From positions 62,001 through 126,000 of the forward strand of contig JAZQKX010000029.1 of the NCBI GenBank assembly GCA_045542355.1: a stretch of 64,000 nt of DNA, in the 5' to 3' direction. This DNA comes from UMGS1532 sp045542355. GTDB taxonomy: Bacteria; Bacillota; Clostridia; Oscillospirales; Acutalibacteraceae. Under the pieces are notes generated by a model that worked only from the letters and a program-made list of their open reading frames with translations, did not search any database and was not told the origin of the DNA. Below are positions 33,881 to 40,607 of the stretch, in pieces. Numbering within the stretch: the stretch's first letter is position 1; each line of letters begins with the position of its first letter. The position numbers and the translations under genes were made by a program.

Positions 33881-35629
33881 ATGGATATGATTAATTTGAA
33901 AATTAACGGCATTGCCGTAGAAGCACCCAAGGGCTCCACAGTTTTAGAGGCTGCCCGTATTGCTGGTATCGAAATCCCCACCCTTTGTTATATGAAAGAA
34001 AAGAACGAGATTGGCGCTTGCCGTATCTGCGTTGTTGAGGTTAACGAGGGCAGAGGTTTCCGTATTGTTACCTCTTGCGTATACCCCGTTTCCGAGGGTA
34101 TGGAGGTTCTCACCAACTCTGAGAAGGTTCAGAAAGCTCGTAAGACTACCTTAGAACTCATCCTCTCCACCCATGAAAAGAAATGTCTTTCCTGCGTTCG
34201 CTCCACCAACTGCGAACTGCAGAAGCTCTGCCGTGACTACGGTGTAGACGAGTCATCCTTCGGCGGCTTCAAGCGTGAGTTTGAGCTTGATTATTCAACT
34301 CCTCACCTTGTTCGCGATAACAATAAGTGTATCCTTTGCCGTCGCTGTGTTGCCGCTTGTCAGGAGCAGTATGTTGGCGTTATTGGTGCTAACGACCGTG
34401 GTATCGACACCAACATCGGCACTCCCTTCAACGAGCCCCTAAGCGAGTCCGCTTGTATCTCCTGCGGCCAGTGTACTGCAGTTTGTCCCACAGGCGCTCT
34501 CACCGAGCGTGACGACACCGATAAGGTTTGGGCAGCTATTGCCGACCCCAGCAAGCACGTTGTTGTCCACACCGCTCCTTCCATCCGTGTTACTCTCGGC
34601 GAGTGCTTCGGTATGGAAATCGGCTCTAACGTAGAGGGCAAGATGGTTGCCGCTCTCCGTCGCCTCGGCTTCGATAGAGTGTTCGACACCAACTTTGCCG
34701 CCGACGTAACAATTGTTGAAGAGGCAAACGAGTTGGTTGAGCGTATTAACAACGGTGGAACACTCCCCATGATTACCTCCTGCTCACCAGGTTGGGTTAA
34801 GTTCTGTGAATATTTCTACCCCAATATGATTGATCACCTCTCCAGCTGTAAGTCTCCTCAGCAGATGGCAAGCGCTATCATTAAGACTTACTACGCAGAG
34901 AAGATGGGCATAGACGCTAAGGATATCTTCGTTGTTTCCATCATGCCCTGTACCGCTAAGAAATTCGAAATCCGCCGCGACAATCAGGACGCTTCGGGCA
35001 ATTTCGATACAGATGTAGCTCTCACCACCCGTGAGTTGGGCAGAATGATTGACCGCGCAGGTATTAAGTTTACCTCGCTTCCCGACGAAGAGTTCGACTC
35101 TCCCTTGGGTGATGATACAGGCGCTGCCGTTATCTTTGGTGCCACAGGCGGTGTTATGGAGGCTGCTCTCCGTACTGCTAACGACTGGCTCACAGGTAAG
35201 GATAACACCGAAATTGATTTCACCGCTTGTCGTGGAACAGAGGGTCTCAAAGAGGCTTCTGTTGAAATCAATGGTAGTGTAATCAAGGTTGCCATTGCTT
35301 CCGGCGCTGCTGCCGCTAAGGTAGTTATGGACAGAATCAAGGATGGCACCGCTGATTGGACCTTTGTTGAAATCATGGGTTGCCCCGGCGGCTGTGTAAA
35401 CGGCGGCGGTCAGCCTATCCAGCCTCAGTCTGTTCGCGATACCGTTGACCTCAAGGCAGTTCGTGCAAAGGCTCTTTATGACCAGGATGCAGGTATGGCT
35501 CTCCGTAAGTCCCATGAGTCTCCGGTTGTAAAGACCCTTTACAGCGAGTGGTACGATGGCTACGGCTGTGAGAAAGCCCACCACCATCTCCACACAACCT
35601 ACGTTGGCAGAAAGAAGTATAACGTATAA
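33881..35629 (+). CDS. hydA: Catalytic [FeFe] hydrogenase subunit, NADH/ferredoxin-dependent (HydA)
   Basis: 582 residues. Order: plant-type [2Fe-2S] (GACRICVVEV), the His-Cys [4Fe-4S] region (HEKKCLSCVRSTNC), two [4Fe-4S] (CILCRRCVAAC, CISCGQCTAVCP), the H-domain, and a C-terminal small-subunit domain ending in HHLHTTYVGRKKY. H-cluster motifs: L1 T299-S300-C301-S302-P303 then GW, L2 MPCTAKKFE, L3 EIMGCPGGCVNGGGQ. It makes or uses H2. With the subunits at 27389 and 32041 it fits the trimeric enzyme that oxidises NADH and reduced ferredoxin together. L1 has Ser where classical enzymes have the second Cys. Confidence 0.95.
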   Translation: MDMINLKINGIAVEAPKGSTVLEAARIAGIEIPTLCYMKEKNEIGACRICVVEVNEGRGFRIVTSCVYPVSEGMEVLTNSEKVQKARKTTLELILSTHEKKCLSCVRSTNCELQKLCRDYGVDESSFGGFKREFELDYSTPHLVRDNNKCILCRRCVAACQEQYVGVIGANDRGIDTNIGTPFNEPLSESACISCGQCTAVCPTGALTERDDTDKVWAAIADPSKHVVVHTAPSIRVTLGECFGMEIGSNVEGKMVAALRRLGFDRVFDTNFAADVTIVEEANELVERINNGGTLPMITSCSPGWVKFCEYFYPNMIDHLSSCKSPQQMASAIIKTYYAEKMGIDAKDIFVVSIMPCTAKKFEIRRDNQDASGNFDTDVALTTRELGRMIDRAGIKFTSLPDEEFDSPLGDDTGAAVIFGATGGVMEAALRTANDWLTGKDNTEIDFTACRGTEGLKEASVEINGSVIKVAIASGAAAAKVVMDRIKDGTADWTFVEIMGCPGGCVNGGGQPIQPQSVRDTVDLKAVRAKALYDQDAGMALRKSHESPVVKTLYSEWYDGYGCEKAHHHLHTTYVGRKKYNV

Positions 35630-35650
35630 TTGCTGAAATTCAGCTAAAAT

Positions 35651-35682
35651 ATATGCAGGGCAGAATGCCCTGCATATGTTTT
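35651..35682 (+). terminator. Terminator of the hydrogenase operon
   Basis: Perfect 12-bp arms ATATGCAGGGCA (35651-35662) and TGCCCTGCATAT (35666-35677) around GAA, then GTTTTT. Confidence 0.9.
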
Positions 35683-35850
35683 TATACAACCAAAAGAAAA
35701 TAAAATTAACAACTGTTTTTTAGTAAATCTTGGAATACCAATTGCCATATCACAAGGTAGAAATTTATGCACTTTTGCTCAAAAAAACACACAGTAATAG
35801 AGGTAGTCTTCGGTGGGTAAAAACACTATAAAAATTTTTTAAAAAAAGTG

Positions 35851-35879
35851 TTGACTTTTAGTGTTCCATATGGTATATT
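35851..35879 (+). promoter_or_regulatory. Promoter of the tRNA-Thr/tRNA-Tyr pair
   Basis: TTGACT (35851-35856), 17-base spacer, TATATT (35874-35879), 18 bases before tRNA-Thr. Confidence 0.8.
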
Positions 35880-35896
35880 ATATAGGCGTTCAAAAT

Positions 35897-35972
35897 GCTG
35901 GTGTAGCTCAGTTGGTAGAGCAGCTGATTTGTAATCAGCAGGTCGGGGGTTCAAGTCCGTCCACCAGCTCCA
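35897..35972 (+). tRNA. tRNA-Thr (UGU anticodon)
   Basis: 76 bases. Acceptor GCTGGTG (35897-35903) pairs with CACCAGC (35962-35968); discriminator T, encoded CCA. The anticodon loop TTTGTAA gives UGU. T-arm has GGTTCAAGTCC. Confidence 0.97.
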
Positions 35973-36016
35973 TTAAGCTGTTGCGGCAGTAACTTCGACG
36001 CGCACAACTTAATTAT

Positions 36017-36101
36017 GGGGGTGTTCCCGAGTGGCCAAAGGGGGCAGACTGTAAATCTGTTGTCATCGACTTCGGTGGTTCAAATCCACCCGCTCCCACC
36101 A
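36017..36101 (+). tRNA. tRNA-Tyr (GUA anticodon)
   Basis: 85 bases with a long variable arm. Acceptor GGGGGTG (36017-36023) pairs with CGCTCCC (36091-36097) using two G-U pairs; encoded CCA. The anticodon loop CTGTAAA gives GUA. It is co-transcribed with tRNA-Thr. Confidence 0.96.
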
Positions 36102-36102
36102 A

Positions 36103-36135
36103 AAAATAGACTTGCATTTGCAAGTCTATTTTTTT
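36103..36135 (+). terminator. Terminator of the tRNA pair
   Basis: AAATAGACTTGCA and TGCAAGTCTATTT pair around TT (centred at 36117), followed by more T. It can also stop leftward transcripts. Confidence 0.85.
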
Positions 36136-36137
36136 AT

Positions 36138-36336
36138 CCATTGCGAAAGCAATGGTATATCATCAGCCGTTAGGCTGTATATCATCAACAACGGCAACGC
36201 CGTTGTTGTATCTCATCACACCTTTAGGTGTGTATCAAAAACCGCTTTCGCAATGATGATATACAAGACTCCGTCTTGATGATATGCAATTTCTTCGAAA
36301 TTGATGATATACACGGCTTTGCCGTGATTTGATATG
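36138..36336. repeat. Array of short hairpins joined by a constant linker
   Basis: Seven clear palindromes with different sequences: CCATTGC-GAAA-GCAATGG (36138-36155), CAGCC-GTTA-GGCTG (36164-36177), a 10-bp stem with loop AAC (36186-36208), CACACC-TTTA-GGTGTG (36217-36232), CAAGAC-TCC-GTCTTG (36264-36278), CAATTTC-TTC-GAAATTG (36287-36303) and CACGGC-TTT-GCCGTG (36312-36326). An eighth, weak one is at 36244-36251. They are separated by the linker TATATCATCA (36156-36165, 36178-36187, variant 36209-36218) on the left and by its reverse complement TGATGATATA (36254-36263, variant 36277-36286, 36302-36311) on the right. There is no open reading frame. I do not know a named family for it. Confidence 0.85.
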
Positions 36337-36688
36337 TAGCGGTTCCACCCCATAACCCACAAATTCAAATGGCATCGAATTTGTACTACCTTTTCAAAAA
36401 TCCTCGTTCGTAAGAACGGGGATTTTAACTTTTAACTCTTCACTTTTCTCTTAATTACTCGGATTTTTGGCAAGTAATAAGTAATAGTGAAGAACTAGAA
36501 TTCGCCAACAACGGAAGACCACTAAAATCTGCATACAGTTTGCTTTGCAAACTGTATGTCATTAATAAACCCCAACACTATAAGTGATGGGGGTTTATTT
36601 TGTAATTATTGCTATTCATTGGAGGGGTTTTGATAAATAATAATCACCATAATCTCTGAGATAATGAATAATTGAAACAGATGATTTA
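36337..36688. repeat. Intergenic stretch with further inverted repeats
   Basis: No gene seen. It holds the hairpin AAAATCC-T-CGTTC-GTAA-GAACG-G-GGATTTT (about 36394-36425), a long imperfect inverted repeat between ACTCTTCACTTTTCTC (from 36434) and AGTAATAGTGAAGAACT (to about 36498), the perfect hairpin ATACAGTTTGC-TTT-GCAAACTGTAT (36533-36557), and AATAAACCCC paired with GGGGTTTATT (36563-36599). The last probably terminates the minus-strand gene to its right. Confidence 0.55.
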
Positions 36689-38446
36689 TTAAGCATCTTC
36701 AACTTCGCTATAGAGTATAAGGCCAGTTCTCATATCTAAATCGAATTGGCAAGAATAATATTTTTGGGTTCTAAAAGATATATAATAAACCTGAATGCTT
36801 TCATCTGCTGTTCCTTGTGAAATTTTAAAGTTATAATTTAATACTTCATCTTCTGTAACATTAAGACTATTAAATACTATTCTTTTTGCATTTGCTTCAT
36901 CTATTAACTCAACCTCGGTTGAACCTTCGGATATAGCAGCATCTGTTAATTCTTTTGTTATATTTCTTATTTGACCTGTTTTTGAATTGATTGTGTATAC
37001 ATATTTATACTTATCATATTGGAAAGAAAGATAATATTCCATTTTTTCATCGTTTAATATAAGTTCTATTTCTATTGCTAGAGATTCTTCAATACCAAGA
37101 TGCGCGAAGGCAATCTTTTTAATCTTTTTCTCGCTTATATTTTCAAGCAACTTATAATCATCAACGTATTTTTTATTTTTTACGATTTCTCCGGTTTTGG
37201 CTTTTATTACATAATAATAGTAATATCCTTCACAGGTGAAATGAACACGATATGTTTCATCGCTTGGGTAATAACTAATACCTTTTAATTTTTTCTTTTT
37301 GTCTATAACCCTTGCGTGTTCATAAGCAATGTTTTTTGCCTTCTTTTCGCTTATGATTTTTGTAGTTTCATTTTTCTCAGTTTTATCTTTTGGTTCATCC
37401 TTTTCTTCAGTTTTATCTTTTGATTCGTCTTTTTCTTCAGATTTATTTTTATCTTCCTCTTTTTCGGGTACTTTTTCTTCCTGGGTAGCCAAACTATTTC
37501 TAATAATTTTGCCATCAATAGCATCAATATCAATTTGTTGACCACTCATTTTAACCACAAAGGTTATGGCATAAAGCATTTTGCCTTTTTCAAGAATAAG
37601 GTTGCATTCGTAATTAACCATATCTTCTTCGGCTATATTTATGGCATTAAAAGCAATTTCCTTTGCTTTTTCTTTGCCGATATAACGCTCATCACTTGCA
37701 ATACCATTAGCATCTATATGGCCTTTAATATCTTTGCCGGAATCGCATAAAAGGTTAAGTTCGTTTATAGAAAGGTTTGCTAAATCTTCAAAAGCATAAT
37801 CTTCTTTGATTTTTAATATTTCATTTATAAGTTGTGTTTTGCCTTCGCTTATTCCATATTCATCAGCAAGTTTTTTAGTTTCGGAAGTTTTATCTAATGA
37901 TTGGCTTAAAACAGCTCCTTCGACACCATCTTTTTGTAAAGTTTTGCTGACCCTTTCAGAAAGTTTTTTTTGAAGTTCTTCGCCTTTCTTGGAATCCTGA
38001 TTATCGATACTAACTAAAACTGAATTTGATTTTTCATCAATGTATCCGTGTTTAATAACTGCATTTATAACAATGTCAACAGCCTTAGATAGATTTTCCC
38101 CTTTAAGATTTAGTCCTTCTAAAACCTTTTCGGCATCTTTGTTTTTTGACTGAGCAGAAAGCACTTTTTCGTTTTTATTAACTTCAAGCACTATGCTTGG
38201 GTTGATATCAAAACATATTAGGGAATCAACAGTATTATATTGCTTTACCATATTTATACTAATTGCAGTGGTAAAAGTAATCATAAAAATTGCAGCTATG
38301 GAAATAATACTTTTATATAAAATCTTCTTTTTTCTGATTTTTTGCTTTTGCTGAAAATTTGCATAGATTTTCTCAAAATTATCTGGTGCGATATCATCAA
38401 AAGCAGTAGATATCTTTTTCTCTAATTCTAAATTAGTCAAAATCAA
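36689..38446 (-). CDS. RsgI-like anti-sigma factor with PepSY repeats
   Basis: 585 residues. A short cytosolic part (about 1-42) precedes one membrane helix (about 44-66). The extracytoplasmic domain starts with DSLICFDINPSIVLEVN, the RsgI-type module; N82-P83 corresponds to the Asn-Pro bond reported to self-cleave in RsgI proteins. A Lys/Glu/Asp linker (about 320-365) with repeated KDKTEEKDEPKDK-like units and about four PepSY-like repeats follow (each with an AKxIAFxxxxI..E pattern and a Y-rich strand). It should hold the ECF sigma factor encoded just upstream, with which it overlaps by 14 bases. It differs from classical RsgI in lacking the cytosolic RsgI-N domain. Confidence 0.82.
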   Translation of the reverse strand: MILTNLELEKKISTAFDDIAPDNFEKIYANFQQKQKIRKKKILYKSIISIAAIFMITFTTAISINMVKQYNTVDSLICFDINPSIVLEVNKNEKVLSAQSKNKDAEKVLEGLNLKGENLSKAVDIVINAVIKHGYIDEKSNSVLVSIDNQDSKKGEELQKKLSERVSKTLQKDGVEGAVLSQSLDKTSETKKLADEYGISEGKTQLINEILKIKEDYAFEDLANLSINELNLLCDSGKDIKGHIDANGIASDERYIGKEKAKEIAFNAINIAEEDMVNYECNLILEKGKMLYAITFVVKMSGQQIDIDAIDGKIIRNSLATQEEKVPEKEEDKNKSEEKDESKDKTEEKDEPKDKTEKNETTKIISEKKAKNIAYEHARVIDKKKKLKGISYYPSDETYRVHFTCEGYYYYYVIKAKTGEIVKNKKYVDDYKLLENISEKKIKKIAFAHLGIEESLAIEIELILNDEKMEYYLSFQYDKYKYVYTINSKTGQIRNITKELTDAAISEGSTEVELIDEANAKRIVFNSLNVTEDEVLNYNFKISQGTADESIQVYYISFRTQKYYSCQFDLDMRTGLILYSEVEDA

Positions 38447-39011
38447 CGCCTCCTTGTATATGTTTTTTTATTTTGTCAAGAGCTCGATTATATTTTGAAG
38501 TTATAGTTCCTATAGGCGTTTGTAAAAGTTCCGAAATTTCTCGGTGTTTAAGTCCCGATACAATATGTAGGATCAAAATATTTCGTTCATCGTCAGGAAG
38601 AATGTTCAAACAAGCTTCTGCCAAAATCTTATTATCTATGGTGCTATATGTTGTTATGTTTGTTTTATAATCCCGAAAATCGTGCAAAGGTTCGATGTGT
38701 GAATCTTTGCGGATTTTATCATAACATAAATTTTTAACCATTGTTAATATCCAAGCCATAGGCTTTCCTTTTGATTTGTATTTCCCAATATTGCTAAAAA
38801 GGTTAAGATATATGGTTTGGGTTATATCTTCGGCGTCGGGTATGCTTTTTAATATAGAAAGTGAAAAAGCATAAACACTTGTGTTTGTTAATTTATAGAA
38901 TTCTTTAAATGCCTCTTTGTTTCCATTTGCCATTTTGGAAAGTAAAGTTTCCAAAATATCAGCATTTAAGTTTGCTTGGTTTTCTTGAATCATTAAGCTT
39001 AATGAAAGCAC
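38433..39011 (-). CDS. ECF-type RNA polymerase sigma factor
   Basis: 192 residues from a GTG at 39011 placed nine bases after the very strong site AAGGAGG on the minus strand; ATG 38993 is a possible later start. Region 2 is visible as AEDITQTIYLNLFSNIGKY with PMAWILTMVKNLCYDKIRK, and region 4 as LPDDERNILILHIVSGLKHREIS, then GTITSKYNRALDKIKKH. It is the two-domain ECF plan, not SigI. It is presumably released when the overlapping anti-sigma protein is cleaved. Target genes cannot be named. Confidence 0.92.
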   Translation of the reverse strand: MLSLSLMIQENQANLNADILETLLSKMANGNKEAFKEFYKLTNTSVYAFSLSILKSIPDAEDITQTIYLNLFSNIGKYKSKGKPMAWILTMVKNLCYDKIRKDSHIEPLHDFRDYKTNITTYSTIDNKILAEACLNILPDDERNILILHIVSGLKHREISELLQTPIGTITSKYNRALDKIKKHIQGGVDFD

Positions 39012-39087
39012 TTAACTCCCCCTCCTTCATATAGTTAACGTATGAAAAGTTAAGTTTATTGCAAAAATTCATAAAATCTTTTGATAG

Positions 39088-39116
39088 TTACAATATAAAT
39101 CTAATTTATATTGTAA
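39088..39116. promoter_or_regulatory. Perfect 13-bp palindrome upstream of the sigma factor gene
   Basis: TTACAATATAAAT (39088-39100), CTA, ATTTATATTGTAA (39104-39116), about 80 bases before the sigma start. It lacks GC pairs and a T run, so it looks more like an operator than a terminator. The rest of the gap 39012-39357 holds only a terminator for the XRE gene. Confidence 0.45.
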
Positions 39117-39249
39117 TATATATTTGATTTTTCAACAAGTATTTTTAGAATTGGATTTTGTAAATCAAAGATTTAATAGCATTTTAACGTCAATCTTTGC
39201 CTTTTTTAAAGATAAAATAATGTATAAAGAGCCCTTTTTGAGATAGTAA

Positions 39250-39282
39250 AAACGGATGCGTAGAACTTCTACACATCCGTTT
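39250..39282 (-). terminator. Terminator of the XRE regulator gene
   Basis: AAACGGATG-C-GTAGAA (39250-39265) pairs with TTCTAC-A-CATCCGTTT (39267-39282), one mismatch; on the minus strand it ends in TTTTTAC. Confidence 0.75.
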
Positions 39283-39357
39283 AATATTTGTCTCACATTG
39301 TAACAAGCAGGGGAAATACATATCACATTTTCACTTGTTAGGAGCACCTAAAACCCT

Positions 39358-40389
39358 TTAAAACGATTCTTTTCCAATAGAGCTGTTATCGTTCTTATTT
39401 TTTCGAACTCTCAAAAAACCGATTGCAAAGAAAACAGCGCTGGTAACCAGCGTGGCTGTTATAACAATAAAGTGAATATTCCCTGTAACGCACTGCGCCC
39501 AATTGTGAAAACCCACTTCATAATGGTTTTCATTCAGTCCGAACAGCGCATTTGTGACATGCCCCATACAGTAATACACGCAAGACGACACAACCGTGCA
39601 AACCCCCGCTTTTAAAAAACCGTCAAAAGCAAACATGCAAATAACGGCACAGAAAATCACAGGCATGTATGCATAAATCGTTATAAGAATTGCCGTTTCA
39701 AGCATAAAGGGATGCCAGCTATATATACAAAAAAGAAGCAGTATTGTCAGCACTAAAACTGCCGTAAAAGCTATGACAAATTTAAAGTGGGATAGTTTTG
39801 TTCTGGATAGCAAAATTGTTCCGAAAACCAATGTGTACCCCATCAGCGTACCGATGCAGGCCACAGGAAACCAATATAGTCCGTTTGTATACACCGCACA
39901 GGTAAATAGAAGCAGACAAATGGAAAGATAGCTCGTTATCGTAAAAACAAGTAGCTTTTTTCTCTCGAAGAAAGAGGTAAATGTAGGAATAAACGAGTAG
40001 GCGCAAAGAAGCGCCGTTAACACAATGAAGAACCAAGACAGCGTATGGTTTATGGCAAGATTGCAAATAAAACAAGTTAAGAGTGCAACTGCATACGATA
40101 TTGTTGGAGCCCAAAACCAAGCGCCACTAATCACACGAAATTTCCTTGCTTCATGCTTTAACTTCCTTGTGTCCGTATCTATTGATGCGGTAATCAATTC
40201 GTGTTCGCTTATTTCAAGAACACGGCAAATATCGGAAATCAAAGTAATGTCGGGATATGACACACCTCGCTCCCATTTGCTCACCGCACCCTCGGTAACA
40301 AACAGCATTTCTGCCAGGTCCTTTTGTGAATAATTTTTCTCGATTCGTTTTGTTTTTATGAACAAGCCGAATGTTTTTTTATCAGTCAT
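39358..40389 (-). CDS. XRE-family regulator with C-terminal membrane domain
   Basis: 343 residues. The N-terminal helix-turn-helix (about 4-60; RIEKNYSQKDLAEMLFVTEG, then AVSKWERGVSYPDI) is of the Cro/CI type. The rest has about seven hydrophobic helices (about 95-325) with few polar loops and ends in a basic tail (RVRKNKNDN). Such membrane-attached XRE proteins are frequent in Clostridia; the signal is unknown. It is a single gene with its own promoter and terminator. Confidence 0.85.
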   Translation of the reverse strand: MTDKKTFGLFIKTKRIEKNYSQKDLAEMLFVTEGAVSKWERGVSYPDITLISDICRVLEISEHELITASIDTDTRKLKHEARKFRVISGAWFWAPTISYAVALLTCFICNLAINHTLSWFFIVLTALLCAYSFIPTFTSFFERKKLLVFTITSYLSICLLLFTCAVYTNGLYWFPVACIGTLMGYTLVFGTILLSRTKLSHFKFVIAFTAVLVLTILLLFCIYSWHPFMLETAILITIYAYMPVIFCAVICMFAFDGFLKAGVCTVVSSCVYYCMGHVTNALFGLNENHYEVGFHNWAQCVTGNIHFIVITATLVTSAVFFAIGFLRVRKNKNDNSSIGKESF

Positions 40390-40410
40390 ATCTGTTCACC
40401 TCCGCTCATC

Positions 40411-40439
40411 ACTCTACATTAACCATAGATAGCTGTCAA
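40411..40439 (-). promoter_or_regulatory. Promoter of the XRE regulator gene
   Basis: On the minus strand TTGACA (40434-40439), 17-base spacer, TAGAGT (40411-40416); the ribosome site CGGAGGTG follows. Confidence 0.7.
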
Positions 40440-40533
40440 TGGACTGTTAAGCCACCCCTTGTTTTCATATGCAAACAGCAACCTATTACAGAAATTATAC
40501 CATTTTTCATCTCAATGTTCAACACAAAGAAAA

Positions 40534-40557
40534 ATCCGCCCAATTTCTCGGGCGGAT
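40534..40557 (-). terminator. Terminator of uvrB
   Basis: ATCCGCCC (40534-40541) pairs with GGGCGGAT (40550-40557), and the minus strand continues with TTTTTC. Confidence 0.8.
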
Positions 40558-40607
40558 AATTTATTTTACTATCCTTAACGGTACAACGCCTATGCATCAG
40601 GTCTTTT

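Noticed and set aside
34784..35689. A 301-residue minus-strand frame opposite hydA
   Set aside because: It mirrors the codon structure of the well-supported hydA gene and has no ribosome site or recognisable domain; similar antisense frames at 33244-33981 and 15800-16546 were dropped for the same reason.
36138..36336. CRISPR array
   Set aside because: The constant parts are only ten bases and the variable parts are palindromes, with no cas genes nearby; it does not have repeat-spacer geometry.
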